Source: CAVXXB01 sp963765585
GTDB lineage: Bacteria; Calditrichota; Calditrichia; JAJRVZ01
Length of the DNA stretch: 64,000 nt
Assembly (NCBI GenBank): GCA_963765585.1
Contig: CAVXXB010000001.1
Location: 186,001 to 250,000 of the forward strand
Direction: 5' to 3'
Numbering within the stretch: position 1 is the stretch's first letter; each line of letters starts with the position of its first letter. Below are positions 1-8,393 of this stretch, in pieces. The translations under genes were made by a program, and so were the position numbers. The notes under the pieces were generated by a model. It worked only from the letters and a program-made list of their open reading frames with translations, did no database searches and was not told where the DNA came from.

Positions 1-1
1 G

Positions 2-316
2 GGGGGAACGATTATTGCCATCGCATCCTTTATTTTTGGCTACACCACGTTGATCGGGTGGTCCTATTATGGTGAAAAATGTATTGAATTTCTTGGCGGC
101 GACAAAGTCGTTCTGCCCTATCGATATATTTTTATTGCCTTTTTATTCTTTGGTGCGATTCTCACTCCCATGGCCGGTGAAAGTTATGATTATTTGAATA
201 TTGTCTGGCACATAGGAAATATTGGGAACGCATTAATGGCATTTCCAAATCTGGTTGGATTGCTCTTCCTGGCTGGTTTGGTGGCTAAAATTACCCGGGA
301 AAAATTCAGAAAATAG
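2..316 (+). CDS. Alanine/glycine:cation symporter (AGCS family), C-terminal fragment
   Basis: The reading frame is open from base 2 and ends at 316, so only the last ~104 residues of the protein are in the window. The fragment has hydrophobic segments typical of the end of AGCS sodium/alanine symporters, including the conserved GYTTLIGWSYYGEKC stretch and a following helix pair that ends in a basic tail (KITREKFRK). The family imports alanine or glycine with Na+ across the inner membrane. The start lies upstream of the window. Family assignment is from recognised C-terminal motifs only; substrate is unknown. Confidence 0.85.
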   Translation, partial: GGTIIAIASFIFGYTTLIGWSYYGEKCIEFLGGDKVVLPYRYIFIAFLFFGAILTPMAGESYDYLNIVWHIGNIGNALMAFPNLVGLLFLAGLVAKITREKFRK

Positions 317-330
317 AACGCGGATTGATT

Positions 331-420
331 TGGCTTTCGGCTGTCTGCTATCGGCTATCAGCCAACTATTTGACGATAAAATGCTTTTCGCTGTAAGCCG
401 ACGGCTGATAGCGGAGAGCC
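331..420. repeat. GC-richer intergenic hairpin with 7-nt repeat arms
   Basis: Between the symporter stop and ychF lies an imperfect inverted repeat. The left arm is built from GGCTGTC/TGCTATC/GGCTATC units and the right arm from AGCCGAC/GGCTGAT/AGCGGAG units, so both arms have a 7-nt period and are roughly complementary. It could act as a terminator-like structure between the two plus-strand genes, but no T-run follows. It shares its architecture, not its sequence, with the AT-rich repeats elsewhere in the window. Confidence 0.6.
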
Positions 421-448
421 CCTTTATACAGTATAATCTGGAGGCAAA

Positions 449-1534
449 ATGCAAATCGGAATTGTTGGACTTCCTTATTCCGGAAAATCCACCCTCTTTT
501 CTACCCTGCTTTCTCATAAATCTGCGGATGAATCCGGTAAACTTAAGCATGAGGCCGAACGGGGTGTGGTGAAGGTGCCTGATGACAGACTGGATCAGTT
601 GACTAAGATGTTCAATCCCAAAAAGCAGGTAAATACCACCATTGAATTTGTCAAGGTTCCCGGTCTTGATCATGATTCTCATAAAGATACCGGTTTACCA
701 TCACAGTTTTTATCCAATGTAAAAACCGTTGACGTAATTTTACTGTTAGTGCGGTCCTTTGATAACGAATTATATCCTCATCCTATGAATTCCATTGATC
801 CGGTACGGGATATAAATTTTATTAAAACCGAGTTTATCCTGAGTGATCTTTCAATTATCGAGAATCGATATGAAAAATTAGAAAAACTGATCATGAAAAC
901 CCAGGTGGACAAGGATAAACGGGAACTGGCCGTATTAAAAAAGTGTCGTGATTTTCTTGAACAGGAACAGCCAATAATTGATCTTGATCTGAATGAGCAA
1001 GATCAACTTCTTATTCGCGGATATCAGTTTTTGACAATGAAACCCATACTGCATGTACTAAATATCACCGAATCCGATCTGCCAAAATCAGAAACTCTGG
1101 TTAATGATATAAAGACCCATCTTTCCTCCGAGGCCAAGGTTATTGCGCTGAGTGCAGAAATAGAAAAAGAAATTTCCGAGCTGGATCCGGAAGACGCACA
1201 GGTTTTCTTAGAAGATCTAGCCATAACCGAACCGGCCATGGCAAAACTAATTAATGCTGCTTATGACTTATTGGGATTGCAATCATTTTTCACGGTGGGT
1301 GAAGATGAATGTAGGGCATGGACGATCCGTAAAGGTACGATTGCCCAAAAAGCGGCCGGTGTAATCCATTCTGATCTGGAGAAAGGTTTTATAAGAGCTG
1401 AGGTGGTTTCTTATGACAAATTAATGGAACTGGGTTCTATGCAGAATTGTAAGAGTAAGGGTGAATTGCGCCTGGAAGGAAAAGAATATATTGTTCAGGA
1501 TGGTGATATTATAAGTGTGCGTTTTAATGTCTAG
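449..1534 (+). CDS. ychF: Redox-regulated ATPase YchF (Obg-family P-loop NTPase)
   Basis: A 361-residue protein matching the universal YchF/OLA1 family of ribosome-associated ATPases. It has the P-loop GLPYSGKST at residues 7-15, a central coiled-coil insertion (about 130-190), and the C-terminal TGS-like DUF933 domain ending in VQDGDIISVRFNV. The usual YchF G1 motif is NVGKST; this copy reads PYSGKST. A clear ribosome binding site (GGAGG) sits 6 nt before the ATG, which fixes the start. Its stop codon overlaps the stop of the convergent acpS gene by three bases. Confidence 0.93.
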   Translation: MQIGIVGLPYSGKSTLFSTLLSHKSADESGKLKHEAERGVVKVPDDRLDQLTKMFNPKKQVNTTIEFVKVPGLDHDSHKDTGLPSQFLSNVKTVDVILLLVRSFDNELYPHPMNSIDPVRDINFIKTEFILSDLSIIENRYEKLEKLIMKTQVDKDKRELAVLKKCRDFLEQEQPIIDLDLNEQDQLLIRGYQFLTMKPILHVLNITESDLPKSETLVNDIKTHLSSEAKVIALSAEIEKEISELDPEDAQVFLEDLAITEPAMAKLINAAYDLLGLQSFFTVGEDECRAWTIRKGTIAQKAAGVIHSDLEKGFIRAEVVSYDKLMELGSMQNCKSKGELRLEGKEYIVQDGDIISVRFNV

Positions 1535-1905
1535 TTTGATTCAATTACGACAAAGGCGATAGCCGCATTCTCTGTATGTGATAACGATATTAAAACTTTA
1601 CTGCCGGTGGTTCTTTCAGCACATTTGCCATATAGATTTAAAATCGGTTTACCAAGTTCGTCATTTTCAATCTCCATATCTTTCCAGCGTAATCCGTCAC
1701 GCAATCCTGTTCCAAGTGCTTTCAGGAACGCCTCTTTTGCCGCAAATCTTGCTGCAAAGCATTCTGCTTTTGTATGCTTGTTGCTGCAATATTCAATTTC
1801 TGTCTTTGTAAACACTTTAGCTAAAAACCGGTCTCCCTGCTGTTCAATAATCCGGGCGATCCGCTTGATATCACAGATATCGGTACCGATGCCATATATG
1901 GCCAT
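1531..1905 (-). CDS. acpS: Holo-[acyl-carrier-protein] synthase
   Basis: A 124-residue protein of the usual AcpS length. It transfers 4'-phosphopantetheine from CoA to apo-ACP, activating the carrier for fatty-acid synthesis. Visible motifs are the N-terminal GIGTDICDIKRI with the Mg2+-binding Asp, the FAARFAAKEAFLKALGTG motif with the conserved Glu and Lys, and the C-terminal SLSHTENAAIAFVV. A GAGG site lies 6 nt before the ATG. The gene converges on ychF and shares its stop region with it. Confidence 0.95.
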   Translation of the reverse strand: MAIYGIGTDICDIKRIARIIEQQGDRFLAKVFTKTEIEYCSNKHTKAECFAARFAAKEAFLKALGTGLRDGLRWKDMEIENDELGKPILNLYGKCAERTTGSKVLISLSHTENAAIAFVVIESN

Positions 1906-1926
1906 TTACTGCCTCATTAATATTAT

Positions 1927-2035
1927 GGTACTTGGTAATTAGGAATTAGGAATTTGTATATACATATTCCATTTTCTGTGTGTCAAATACCAATTATTAC
2001 CAGTTCCAAGTTCCAAATTACTAATTACTAATTAT
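1927..2035. repeat. AT-rich intergenic repeat with 7-nt period (copy 1)
   Basis: The 349-bp gap between acpS and the sigma-factor gene holds an imperfect inverted repeat. The left arm (1927-1956) reads as degenerate heptamers of the type GGTAATT/AGGAATT; the right arm (about 1987-2035), read on the other strand, continues as GTAATTA/GTAATTT/GGAACTT/GGAACTG. The remaining ~220 bp up to the sigma gene contain no recognisable gene or RNA; a promoter for the sigma gene is expected there but I could not identify one. Confidence 0.6.
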
Positions 2036-2254
2036 AGAACTTTCATGGATTCTGATTGCGTGCGTCTTAACCAATTTAGATTTATTGCAGATGAAGATCA
2101 ATTGAAAATGTCATATCCATTTTAGATTGAAAATCGAATAATCTTGCAGTGGATTAACATTATCAATAACTTTACAGGTTTACATTAGATTAATTCAGGT
2201 TATTTCTGAATTCGTACTCACGGTATTTAAACTAAACAAGCGGTACATTCATCT

Positions 2255-2830
2255 GTGAAAGCAAAAGAAACTGATTCAATTCTCATAAACCAGGCAAAAT
2301 CCGGTGATGATCAGGCCTATGACAAACTGCTCAAGAAATACCGGAATTCGGTTTATAATTTAGTCTACCGAATGGTTCGTGATGTTGAAGAGGCAGAAGA
2401 TTTAACCCAGGAAGCCTTTATAAAGGCATTTAATTCTTTAGCCCAGTTCAATGAAGAATATGCTTTTTCCACCTGGTTATATAAAATCGCTACCAATAAC
2501 TGCATCGACTATTTTCGCAAAAGAAAACTGCAGACACTGTCTCTCGATAAGCCTATCCAATACAAAGATTCTGAAATTCACCAGGAAATTCCTGATCCGG
2601 AACTCAATCCGGAGAAATCAATATTGGCAACCGAACGAAGTTCTATCATACGGGAAGCTATTGAGACCCTGCCCGAAAAATATTATACCGCTATTGTATT
2701 GCGCCATACTGAGGAAAAGTCATACGAAGAAATTGCGGAAATTCTACATTTACCGATTGGCACTGTAAAGGCCAGGATCTTTCGTGCCCGTGAAATGCTC
2801 AACAAGGCTTTAAAAGGCGTGTTGCGTTAA
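2255..2830 (+). CDS. RNA polymerase ECF-type sigma factor
   Basis: A 191-residue sigma-70 family protein. Region 2 is at residues 10-85 (YRNSVYNLVYRMVRDVEEAEDLTQEAF, then STWLYKIATNNCIDYFRKRK) and region 4 at residues 130-185 (LPEKYYTAIVLRHTEEKSYEEIAEIL, LPIGTVKARIFRAREML). The start is a GTG with no evident Shine-Dalgarno site; no better in-frame start was seen. No anti-sigma gene is adjacent, unlike the sigma gene at 47.7-48.4 kb. The gene converges with the lytic transglycosylase and their stops overlap by 4 nt. Confidence 0.92.
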   Translation: MKAKETDSILINQAKSGDDQAYDKLLKKYRNSVYNLVYRMVRDVEEAEDLTQEAFIKAFNSLAQFNEEYAFSTWLYKIATNNCIDYFRKRKLQTLSLDKPIQYKDSEIHQEIPDPELNPEKSILATERSSIIREAIETLPEKYYTAIVLRHTEEKSYEEIAEILHLPIGTVKARIFRAREMLNKALKGVLR

Positions 2831-3888
2831 TTACTCAGAGTTCCTGTTTTATCAATATCTTCCTGAATTTTACCATCCAGACCTATTATATTTTTCAGGG
2901 CAACCGTTGCATCTTTATCAACCGGAATATTCACATCATACACACCGGGAGGCAGGCTTGAGCCAATATATTTAGGATTAAAATATTTAAATTCTGCCAG
3001 GGATAAATTGTACTGTGTACTTATTTCTTCAAGTGGCATCTGGTTCTTTTGGTTCTCATATTTTACCGAAGTTGTTCGAATAGGTTTGAAAAAATCCTTC
3101 TCCTGAAGATGAAATCCGTATTTTTCATGATGGGATAGTAGAATTTTTGTCGCCACAATTTTAAAATAATACCGCTCGGTTTCTTCTGGTAAGGATAAAT
3201 CAAAAAACGAATTTGAATTCTGGTTTTTTACTGCCCGGCTAACCCGGCCATGCCCGCCATTATATGCCGCCATTACGAGGGGCCAGCTTTGGTAATATTT
3301 ATATAGTTCCTTTAAGAAGCGCATGGCGGAACGTGTTGCGGCTTCCGGATCCTGTCTTTCATCGATATACCGGTTAATTTTTAGTCCATATAGTCTGCCG
3401 GTTGACCGCATAAATTGCCATAAGCCAACCGCATTTGATCTAGACCGTATTTGCGGCAGTAAGGCACTCTCATGTATTGCCATGTATTTTAAATCCATAG
3501 GTAGCTTGTTTTTCTCAAGATAACTTTCTATCATGGTCGTGTATTTCCGGCTGCGCTTAAGATATAACTGAATCTGCCCCTGTTCACTCAGTAAACTATA
3601 AAATTCTCTTTCCAGCCGCTCCCGGAAATGCTGATTCTCAATATCGAGGGTATCATCACAAAAAATGATTGTCTGGGGTAGTTGGTGAGAATTAACAAAA
3701 CTTTTCCCTGTGGATCTTTCCATTTTCGCATGCAGTTCGGAAATAGTTCGATGCAGAGAATCAATCTGTGCTTCGGTTCTTTGAATTTTTCCGGTATTAC
3801 TTGTGGCAATGTAATTGAAATAGATAAACTGGAGTAAAAAAATTGAAACAACGGTTATAAGTATTTTAAAATAATTCTTTTTTTGCAT
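2827..3888 (-). CDS. Membrane-anchored lytic murein transglycosylase (SLT/MltD-like)
   Basis: A 353-residue protein that should cleave the peptidoglycan glycan backbone in the periplasm. Residues 8-28 form one N-terminal transmembrane anchor, followed by a short coiled-coil. The SLT domain (about 130-250) shows the catalytic Glu in YMAIHES, then NAVGLWQFM and MAAYNGGHGRVSRA, the family's three hallmark motifs. Residues 275-325 (MPLEEISTQYNLSLAEFKYFNP) look like one LysM module that would bind peptidoglycan. No clear ribosome binding site precedes the ATG. Confidence 0.9.
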   Translation of the reverse strand: MQKKNYFKILITVVSIFLLQFIYFNYIATSNTGKIQRTEAQIDSLHRTISELHAKMERSTGKSFVNSHQLPQTIIFCDDTLDIENQHFRERLEREFYSLLSEQGQIQLYLKRSRKYTTMIESYLEKNKLPMDLKYMAIHESALLPQIRSRSNAVGLWQFMRSTGRLYGLKINRYIDERQDPEAATRSAMRFLKELYKYYQSWPLVMAAYNGGHGRVSRAVKNQNSNSFFDLSLPEETERYYFKIVATKILLSHHEKYGFHLQEKDFFKPIRTTSVKYENQKNQMPLEEISTQYNLSLAEFKYFNPKYIGSSLPPGVYDVNIPVDKDATVALKNIIGLDGKIQEDIDKTGTLSN

Positions 3889-4035
3889 GGCTTTTTTTCT
3901 TTAAAATATAACAATTAAAATCTGTTTCTGTGCGTCAGATCAAGTTAACTCATATTATTTTCGACAGTTCCAACGAATGTTGAAGCAGAAAAATTGCCAA
4001 ACCTGTTTTTAGATTCGAAATGAGAGATTGTAATT

Positions 4036-4132
4036 GTAATTTGGAACTTGGGAACTGGGAATAGAATCTGAATATACAACTCCGTAGTTCCAAATTCCCA
4101 ATTACTAATAACGAATAACGAATAACGAATTT
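4036..4132. repeat. AT-rich intergenic repeat with 7-nt period (copy 2)
   Basis: This lies just upstream of rdgB in the 264-bp gap. The left arm (4036-4064) reads as GTAATTT/GGAACTT/GGGAACT/GGGAATA. The right arm (4085-4132) read in reverse is AAATTCG/TTATTCG/TTATTCG/TTATTAG/TAATTGG/GAATTTG, so the same 7-nt phase is kept and the arms can pair imperfectly. The direct AATAACG triplication at 4107-4130 is the most regular part. Confidence 0.65.
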
Positions 4133-4152
4133 TTCATATTAAAAATTTTCCC

Positions 4153-4755
4153 ATGCCAAGACAACAAATAGTGATCGCCAGTAAAAATGAAAACAAAGTC
4201 AGAGAGATCGGGCAGATCCTGGATAATATAAACATTAATATTATTTCCCTGAACGCATTTCCGGAAATTTCTGATGTAGAGGAGACAGGAGAGAGCTTTC
4301 TGGCCAACGCACGTCTAAAAGCAGAATATTACCACCAGAAACTGGATCGCCCTGTTATATCAGACGACTCCGGCCTGGTCGTACCAGCCCTGAATGGTGA
4401 ACCGGGAGTATACTCTGCCCGATATGCCGGTACGCATGCTGACTATCAGGCTAACAATCAAAAATTATTAAGAAAGATGAATCAACTTGACGGTGATCAG
4501 CGTAATGCGTATTTTATTTGTGTTGTAGTTTATCTGGACTCAGAAACGGAGATTCTTGGCGAAGGCCGGGTATATGGTCAAATTTCCAGGACTCCGGCAG
4601 GATCAAGCGGCTTTGGTTATGATCCTTTATTTTATCATCCTGAAAGTAAAATGACTTTTGCGCAAATGAGTCCGGATTTAAAGAACAGCCTGAGTCATCG
4701 TTATCTTGCGCTTCAGGAATTGAAGAATAAACTGGATCATCATTGGCATATTTAA
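4153..4755 (+). CDS. rdgB: XTP/dITP diphosphatase (RdgB/HAM1 family)
   Basis: A 200-residue nucleotide-pool cleaning enzyme that hydrolyses non-canonical purine triphosphates such as dITP and XTP to the monophosphate. Conserved motifs include the N-terminal ASKNENKVREI, ETGESFLANARLKAEYY, the metal/catalytic SDDSGLVV (residues ~72-79), GVYSARYAG, and the base-recognition GSSGFGYDPLF followed by LKNSLSHR. Length fits the family. No Shine-Dalgarno site is visible before the ATG. The tRNA cluster follows 66 bp downstream. Confidence 0.95.
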   Translation: MPRQQIVIASKNENKVREIGQILDNININIISLNAFPEISDVEETGESFLANARLKAEYYHQKLDRPVISDDSGLVVPALNGEPGVYSARYAGTHADYQANNQKLLRKMNQLDGDQRNAYFICVVVYLDSETEILGEGRVYGQISRTPAGSSGFGYDPLFYHPESKMTFAQMSPDLKNSLSHRYLALQELKNKLDHHWHI

Positions 4756-4821
4756 TAGTTGACATACTAAATTTATAATTATAAATTTAAGGCTCATTAA
4801 TTTTGGGCTTAGATGGTGATA

Positions 4822-4896
4822 CGGGGCGTAGCGCAGCCTGGTTAGCGCACCTGCCTTGGGAGCAGGGGGTCGGAGGTTCAAATCCTCTCGCCCCGA
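4822..4896 (+). tRNA. tRNA-Pro (anticodon TGG)
   Basis: The full cloverleaf can be drawn. The acceptor stem is CGGGGCG with CGCCCCG, the anticodon stem is CCTGC/GCAGG with loop centre TGG, and the T-arm is GGAGG-TTCAAAT-CCTCT. The discriminator base is A and CCA is not encoded. First of four clustered tRNA genes. Confidence 0.95.
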
Positions 4897-4903
4897 CACA
4901 TTT

Positions 4904-4977
4904 GCGCCCTTAGCTCAGCTGGATAGAGCAACTGCCTTCTAAGCAGTAGGTCGGAGGTTCGAATCCTCCAGGGCGTA
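4904..4977 (+). tRNA. tRNA-Arg (anticodon TCT)
   Basis: The acceptor stem is GCGCCCT with AGGGCGT (G-U at the first pair). The anticodon stem ACTGC/GCAGT closes the loop CTTCTAA, giving anticodon TCT for AGA codons. The T-arm contains GGTTCGAATCC. CCA is not encoded. It starts 7 nt after tRNA-Pro. Confidence 0.95.
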
Positions 4978-4986
4978 CAAGTTTAT

Positions 4987-5061
4987 GGTGGGTGTAGCTC
5001 AGTTGGTTAGAGCGCCTGGTTGTGGCCCAGGAGGTCGTGGGTTCAATTCCCATCACTCACC
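4987..5061 (+). tRNA. tRNA-His (anticodon GTG)
   Basis: The acceptor is GTGGGTG with CACTCAC (one G-U pair), preceded by an encoded G at -1 that pairs with the C discriminator, the identity feature of bacterial tRNA-His. The anticodon loop TTGTGGC gives GTG. The T-loop region GGGTTCAATTCCC is intact. CCA is not encoded. Confidence 0.95.
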
Positions 5062-5069
5062 CAATAAGG

Positions 5070-5164
5070 AATGACGAACTCTGAATTACGAATGTAAAAT
5101 TTTGAAGAAAATACAAGTTGTAATAGGTACTTCGAAATTCAAAATTCATCATTCGATATTTGAC
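5070..5164. repeat. AT-rich intergenic repeat with 7-nt period (copy 3), inside the tRNA cluster
   Basis: Between tRNA-His and tRNA-Glu the left arm reads AATGACG/AACTCTG/AATTACG/AATGTAA/AATTTTG and the right arm, read in reverse, GTCAAAT/ATCGAAT/GATGAAT/TTTGAAT/TTCGAAG. Both keep a 7-nt period and end in a perfect 6-bp CTTCGA-type junction only loosely. It separates tRNA-Glu from the other three tRNAs. Confidence 0.6.
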
Positions 5165-5172
5165 ATTTATTA

Positions 5173-5245
5173 GCTCCCATCGTCTAGTGGCCTAGGACAC
5201 CGCCCTTTCACGGCGGCGACAGGGGTTCGACTCCCCTTGGGAGCG
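5173..5245 (+). tRNA. tRNA-Glu (anticodon TTC)
   Basis: The acceptor stem is GCTCCCA with TGGGAGC, the anticodon stem CCGCC/GGCGG encloses CTTTCAC with anticodon TTC, and the T-arm is AGGGG-TTCGACT-CCCCT. The discriminator is G and CCA is not encoded. It marks the left border of the decayed 5.3-14.7 kb zone. Confidence 0.95.
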
Positions 5246-5246
5246 C

Positions 5247-5279
5247 AAAAGGTCAGCTATTAACTAGCTGACCTTTTTT
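5247..5279 (+). terminator. Rho-independent terminator after tRNA-Glu
   Basis: A perfect 8-bp stem GGTCAGCT/AGCTGACC (5251-5258 with 5266-5273) with a 7-nt loop is followed by a run of T, and preceded by AAAA that can extend the stem. It ends the tRNA transcript. Confidence 0.9.
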
Positions 5280-5310
5280 ATTTGGGCATAAATATAGCCA
5301 TTTACCTCTC

Positions 5311-5600
5311 ATGTTCTATGTCTACCTTATATTCTCAGAAAAGTACGATATTTATTACATTGGCCAAACCAAAAGCCTGCAGGATCGATTAAATTACCAC
5401 AATCATAACTGATCTAAATACACCCGGCACAAGGGCCATGGATCTTGATAGGTTATAAAATTTGTCAAAGTCGATCGGAAGCGGTTCAATAGTATCGCTT
5501 TGAGGATGACTGTGAGTTCAGGGACTGTAACATAACCAAAAAAGAAGTTTTCACCTAAAACGAATCATTCAGGCAAAGAGGGATACAGCATTCCATTGCT
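5311..5600 (+). pseudogene. Remnant of a GIY-YIG nuclease family gene
   Basis: From ATG at 5311 the first 33 codons give MFYVYLIFSEKYDIYYIGQT and then LQDRLNYHNHN, the GIY-YIG core of the short UvrC/YhbQ-like nuclease family that is often found beside tRNAs in Bacteroidetes-type genomes. An in-frame TGA follows, then SKYTRHKG in the same frame; the expected PW-L-YK motif continues in the next frame (PWILIGYKICQSRSEAVQ) before a TAG. A late piece (IIQAKR) matches the usual C-terminal region. At least two stops and one frameshift make it non-functional. Confidence 0.8.
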
Positions 5601-5607
5601 GCAACAT

Positions 5608-6421
5608 TTATTTTAAAACCGATCTGATTTTTTTACCATAACCACTTGCTTTAATTGACTGCCAAAGTTTTGTTCTGCGTAGATAATTTTTTATCGAGCT
5701 TGGAGACGAATATATAATTAGACAATTTTGATCCAGGAATTCAATTTCCTTTACTATAAACTTTGGTATGAGTGTCTTTAATGCTTCGATATAAATTGAT
5801 TTATTCACCAAATTATTTGTAAAGAGTACTTTATCATCAAATATTGAGAACGGTATTAATTCTGAATCACCCAGTAATAAATGTTTTAAGGTCCCTTCTG
5901 ATACGCCTGGCCACTTTTCATCGAAATAATCATCAACTAAAACGATGCCTCCATCCGCCAAGACAGATTCTGCCAATTTTAAATCATTTTGAACCACATT
6001 CGCTGAATGTCCGCCATCAAGAGAAAAAAAACGGAATTTGTTACCTGAGATGGCTAACAAATCACTCGATGTCAAATTAAGTGAATTACTTGAAATGAGT
6101 GTTCACTCTGTCTATATCACAATTGTGTAATCTCAAATTTAATTGTACTATATCTTGGTCTCCGCAGCCTGAATTGTCGATGTTCTGACTTTGATTTTCA
6201 AACAAATCAATCCCTACACATATCTCATTGTCATTAGATAAAAGTGCGAGCAGAATAAGAGATCTACCGTGATGAACGCCAATTTCGCAAAGCGAACCAT
6301 TTATATTATGCTGAACTTGAATATTATTTATAGCAGCAATTATTTCCAGGGCATCTCGGGAATACCATCCTTCGATTTTTTTATACCCCGTATTAATATA
6401 TTTGAGAATTTGATTGTTCAT
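5608..6421 (-). pseudogene. Class I SAM-dependent methyltransferase (Methyltransf_24-like), frameshifted
   Basis: Two consecutive frames form one methyltransferase. The first (6421-6086) carries the SAM-binding motif GSLCEIGVHHGRSLILLALL and VGIDLFENQS. The second, open upstream to about 6102, begins TLISSNSLNLTSSDLL and continues FFSLDGGHSANVVQNDLKLA and ADGGIVLVDDYFDEKWPGV, the later motifs of TylF/CmcI-like O-methyltransferases. One frameshift near 6098-6104 joins them. The substrate cannot be told; such enzymes often modify surface sugars or secondary metabolites. It could be a single sequencing error, but its neighbours on both sides are also broken. Confidence 0.75.
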
Positions 6422-6530
6422 AGCGTGAAAGACCTAATCTATCGGTAAGCCGATTATGTACACTAAGTAATATAACAATTAACCGGAAAAATGAAGATTT
6501 GTTGTGAATAATGAATCTATGGATACATGT

Positions 6531-6600
6531 ATTAAAATAAAAAAATCTGCTCGTAAATCAAAGGAAAAATATGCAACCAGGATTTGCCAAGATGCGAATT
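6531..6600 (+). repeat. ~70-bp imperfect direct repeat, copy 1
   Basis: It shares the stretch AAATATGCAACCAGGATTTG with flanking similar sequence (AAAATCTGC..GTAAAT..AAAG) with copy 2 at 6748-6820. Both copies have the same orientation, 217 bp apart. No coding function is apparent. Confidence 0.75.
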
Positions 6601-6691
6601 TCCCACCGGTACATCTTTTAGTACCATTTGACATATTAATCTTACACTCTTTATGTTCTATATTTCTGCGGCTGACACGGTTTACAATATT

Positions 6692-6744
6692 TTATAATCA
6701 ATTCAATCACAAAATGTATCTGATTTAGACCTCCATGTATAATA
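6692..6744 (+). repeat. 53-bp direct repeat, left copy
   Basis: It is identical except for one base (6736) to 8548-8600, in the same orientation; both contain CACAAAATGTATCTGATTTA. The two copies bracket 1.8 kb that holds the decayed T9SS-type cargo gene. Copy 2 of the 70-bp repeat begins 3 bp after it. Confidence 0.85.
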
Positions 6745-6747
6745 TAC

Positions 6748-6820
6748 TTGTTTTAAAATAAAGAAATCTGCATGTAAATAAAAGAAAAATATGCAACCAG
6801 GATTTGTCAAGCCGTGAATT
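6748..6820 (+). repeat. ~70-bp imperfect direct repeat, copy 2
   Basis: This partner of 6531-6600 starts immediately after the left 53-bp repeat. The core AAATATGCAACCAGGATTTG is identical in both copies. Confidence 0.75.
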
Positions 6821-7188
6821 AATATAAGATTGATAACCTGTGTCTTTTTTATTTATAATGCGCACCCAATTGAAAGCAGCATATTCTTTTCACTGTCTTT
6901 TGCAGCGGAACATACCCTGACATCAAATACATGCATTAAAAAAATCTAAATGGGTAGTTAATAGCATTCATTTTTCATTTTTTCTTCCTCACAAATACTT
7001 TAAAATATATTTCAGGAAATATACTTAATTATTCACTTGCATACTGGGCATATCTTGGTAAATTAACAAGCAAAATTCTACTTCGTTTGGGGACGAATAT
7101 CACTTTCAATGCTGGGAATGAACAAAATATGTGATGATTCTCTTGCTCATTTAGATCTATGAAAGTTGATTGAATTATTGGGGAATTA

Positions 7189-8393
7189 TTGAAGTATACA
7201 CATATTTTGCTCCTACTTTTGCTGCTGTTATATTAGTAGGATTTCTGCACAGCAAAACCAATGGAAGTTGGTTTGGGATAAAAACTCTGACAGCGATCTA
7301 ATCAATCATTACATAGTCTACCGTGGGATCGATACTGAATCGACGGAAAATGATTCATTTTGCATTGCCCCTCACCCCTATGGTTCTCATCAGGATACTG
7401 TTTTTGTCGTAGACAGTCTTCTCGAAATAGGCAAAGAGTATTTTTATAATGTCGTTGCAGTAGATTTTTGGGGCAACCGCAGTGGATTTTCTAATACCAT
7501 AAGTTCCATTCATCATCCGCCCTATGCTAAAAATGAATATGTCGGTACAAAGGAAGATGTGGGATTAAATATTCTGGTAACAAAAAATGATATATCCTAT
7601 AATGGATCACTTGTACCCTCAACCGTTGCTATTACCACGGAACCGCTTTATGGGAGTGTTAAGGTAAATCCAAATGGGGTCATAAGTTATACCCCACCCC
7701 AAAATTGGTATGGAGTAGTAGAATTTTAGATATACGGTTAAAGATAGCGATGGGGCTTTATCGAATAATGCAAGGGTACGGGTAACTGTGATTTCCCAAA
7801 ACGACCTGCCATTCGCTGCAGATTTACCGGATTCATTATATCTCTCACCCGATTCTTCTGTTTCATTATATCTGGATAATTACTATAGTGATGTTGAAAC
7901 AGCGGACAGTTTACTCAGATATGAATTTTCTTCGCCGAATAAAGCGATTTTATGGGAATTAGAACCCGAAGTGAATGAACTTACCTTAACCACAAATCTT
8001 GGATTTGACACACCCGCATTCTTCTATATCGAAGCGATAGATGACAGCAACGAATTTGTTATTGATTCAATCCAAATTCGTTCAAAAATCGCTTCAGAAA
8101 TTGACCCAAGTTAATATAGTATGTTACCTAGAAGACATGAATTATTTCAAAACTATCCCAATCCCTTTAATCCATCTACTATAATAAAAATAGCATTGCA
8201 CAAACCAGAGCACGTTCGGATAGATATTTTTAATACCCTCGGCCAAATCATCAAAACTATCATGAATAGGCAATTATCTGCCGGATATCATGAAATTGAA
8301 TTTATTGCACATAACCTCTCTAGCGGGGTATATTTCTATTCTATCCAGGCCGGCATATTTCACGACATGAAAAAGTTGATTTTGCTCAAATAA
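7189..8393 (+). pseudogene. Secreted multidomain protein with T9SS-type C-terminal domain, decayed
   Basis: A broken gene can be traced in three frames. It begins with a TTG codon and a leucine-rich signal-peptide-like run (LKYTHILLLLLLLLY), shifts frame, and resumes at about 7241 with ISAQQNQWKLVW. A fibronectin type III-like domain follows (7268-7500, SDLINHYIVYRG..YFYNVVAVDFWGNRSG), then an Ig/cadherin-like domain (7520-7790). A frameshift near 7724 leads into TVKDSDGALSNN. An in-frame TAA at 8112 is followed at 8121-8393 by the T9SS-type C-terminal domain (NYPNPFNPST, GVYFYSI). Such domains direct outer-membrane secretion and surface attachment. The fn3 domain directly after the signal suggests that a large internal part has been lost. 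Confidence 0.8.

Larger units (their letters stand above)
6422..7188. other. Gene-free stretch with two imperfect direct-repeat families
   Basis: No credible gene is visible in these 767 bp; one 74-codon open frame at 6504-6728 has no family features and runs through the repeats. The stretch holds both copies of a ~70-bp direct repeat (6531-6600 and 6748-6820) and the first copy of a 53-bp repeat (6692-6744). Confidence 0.6.

Noticed and set aside
233..682. 149-codon minus-strand open frame
   Set aside because: It lies opposite ychF and the upstream hairpin, has no family features, and is a shadow of the real gene.
2045..2125. 26-codon ORF (MDSDCVRLNQ...) upstream of the sigma gene
   Set aside because: There is no ribosome binding site, and it could not be supported as a leader peptide or gene.
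6504..6728. 74-codon plus-strand open frame as a gene
   Set aside because: It runs through two repeat families, has no ribosome binding site and no recognisable motif.
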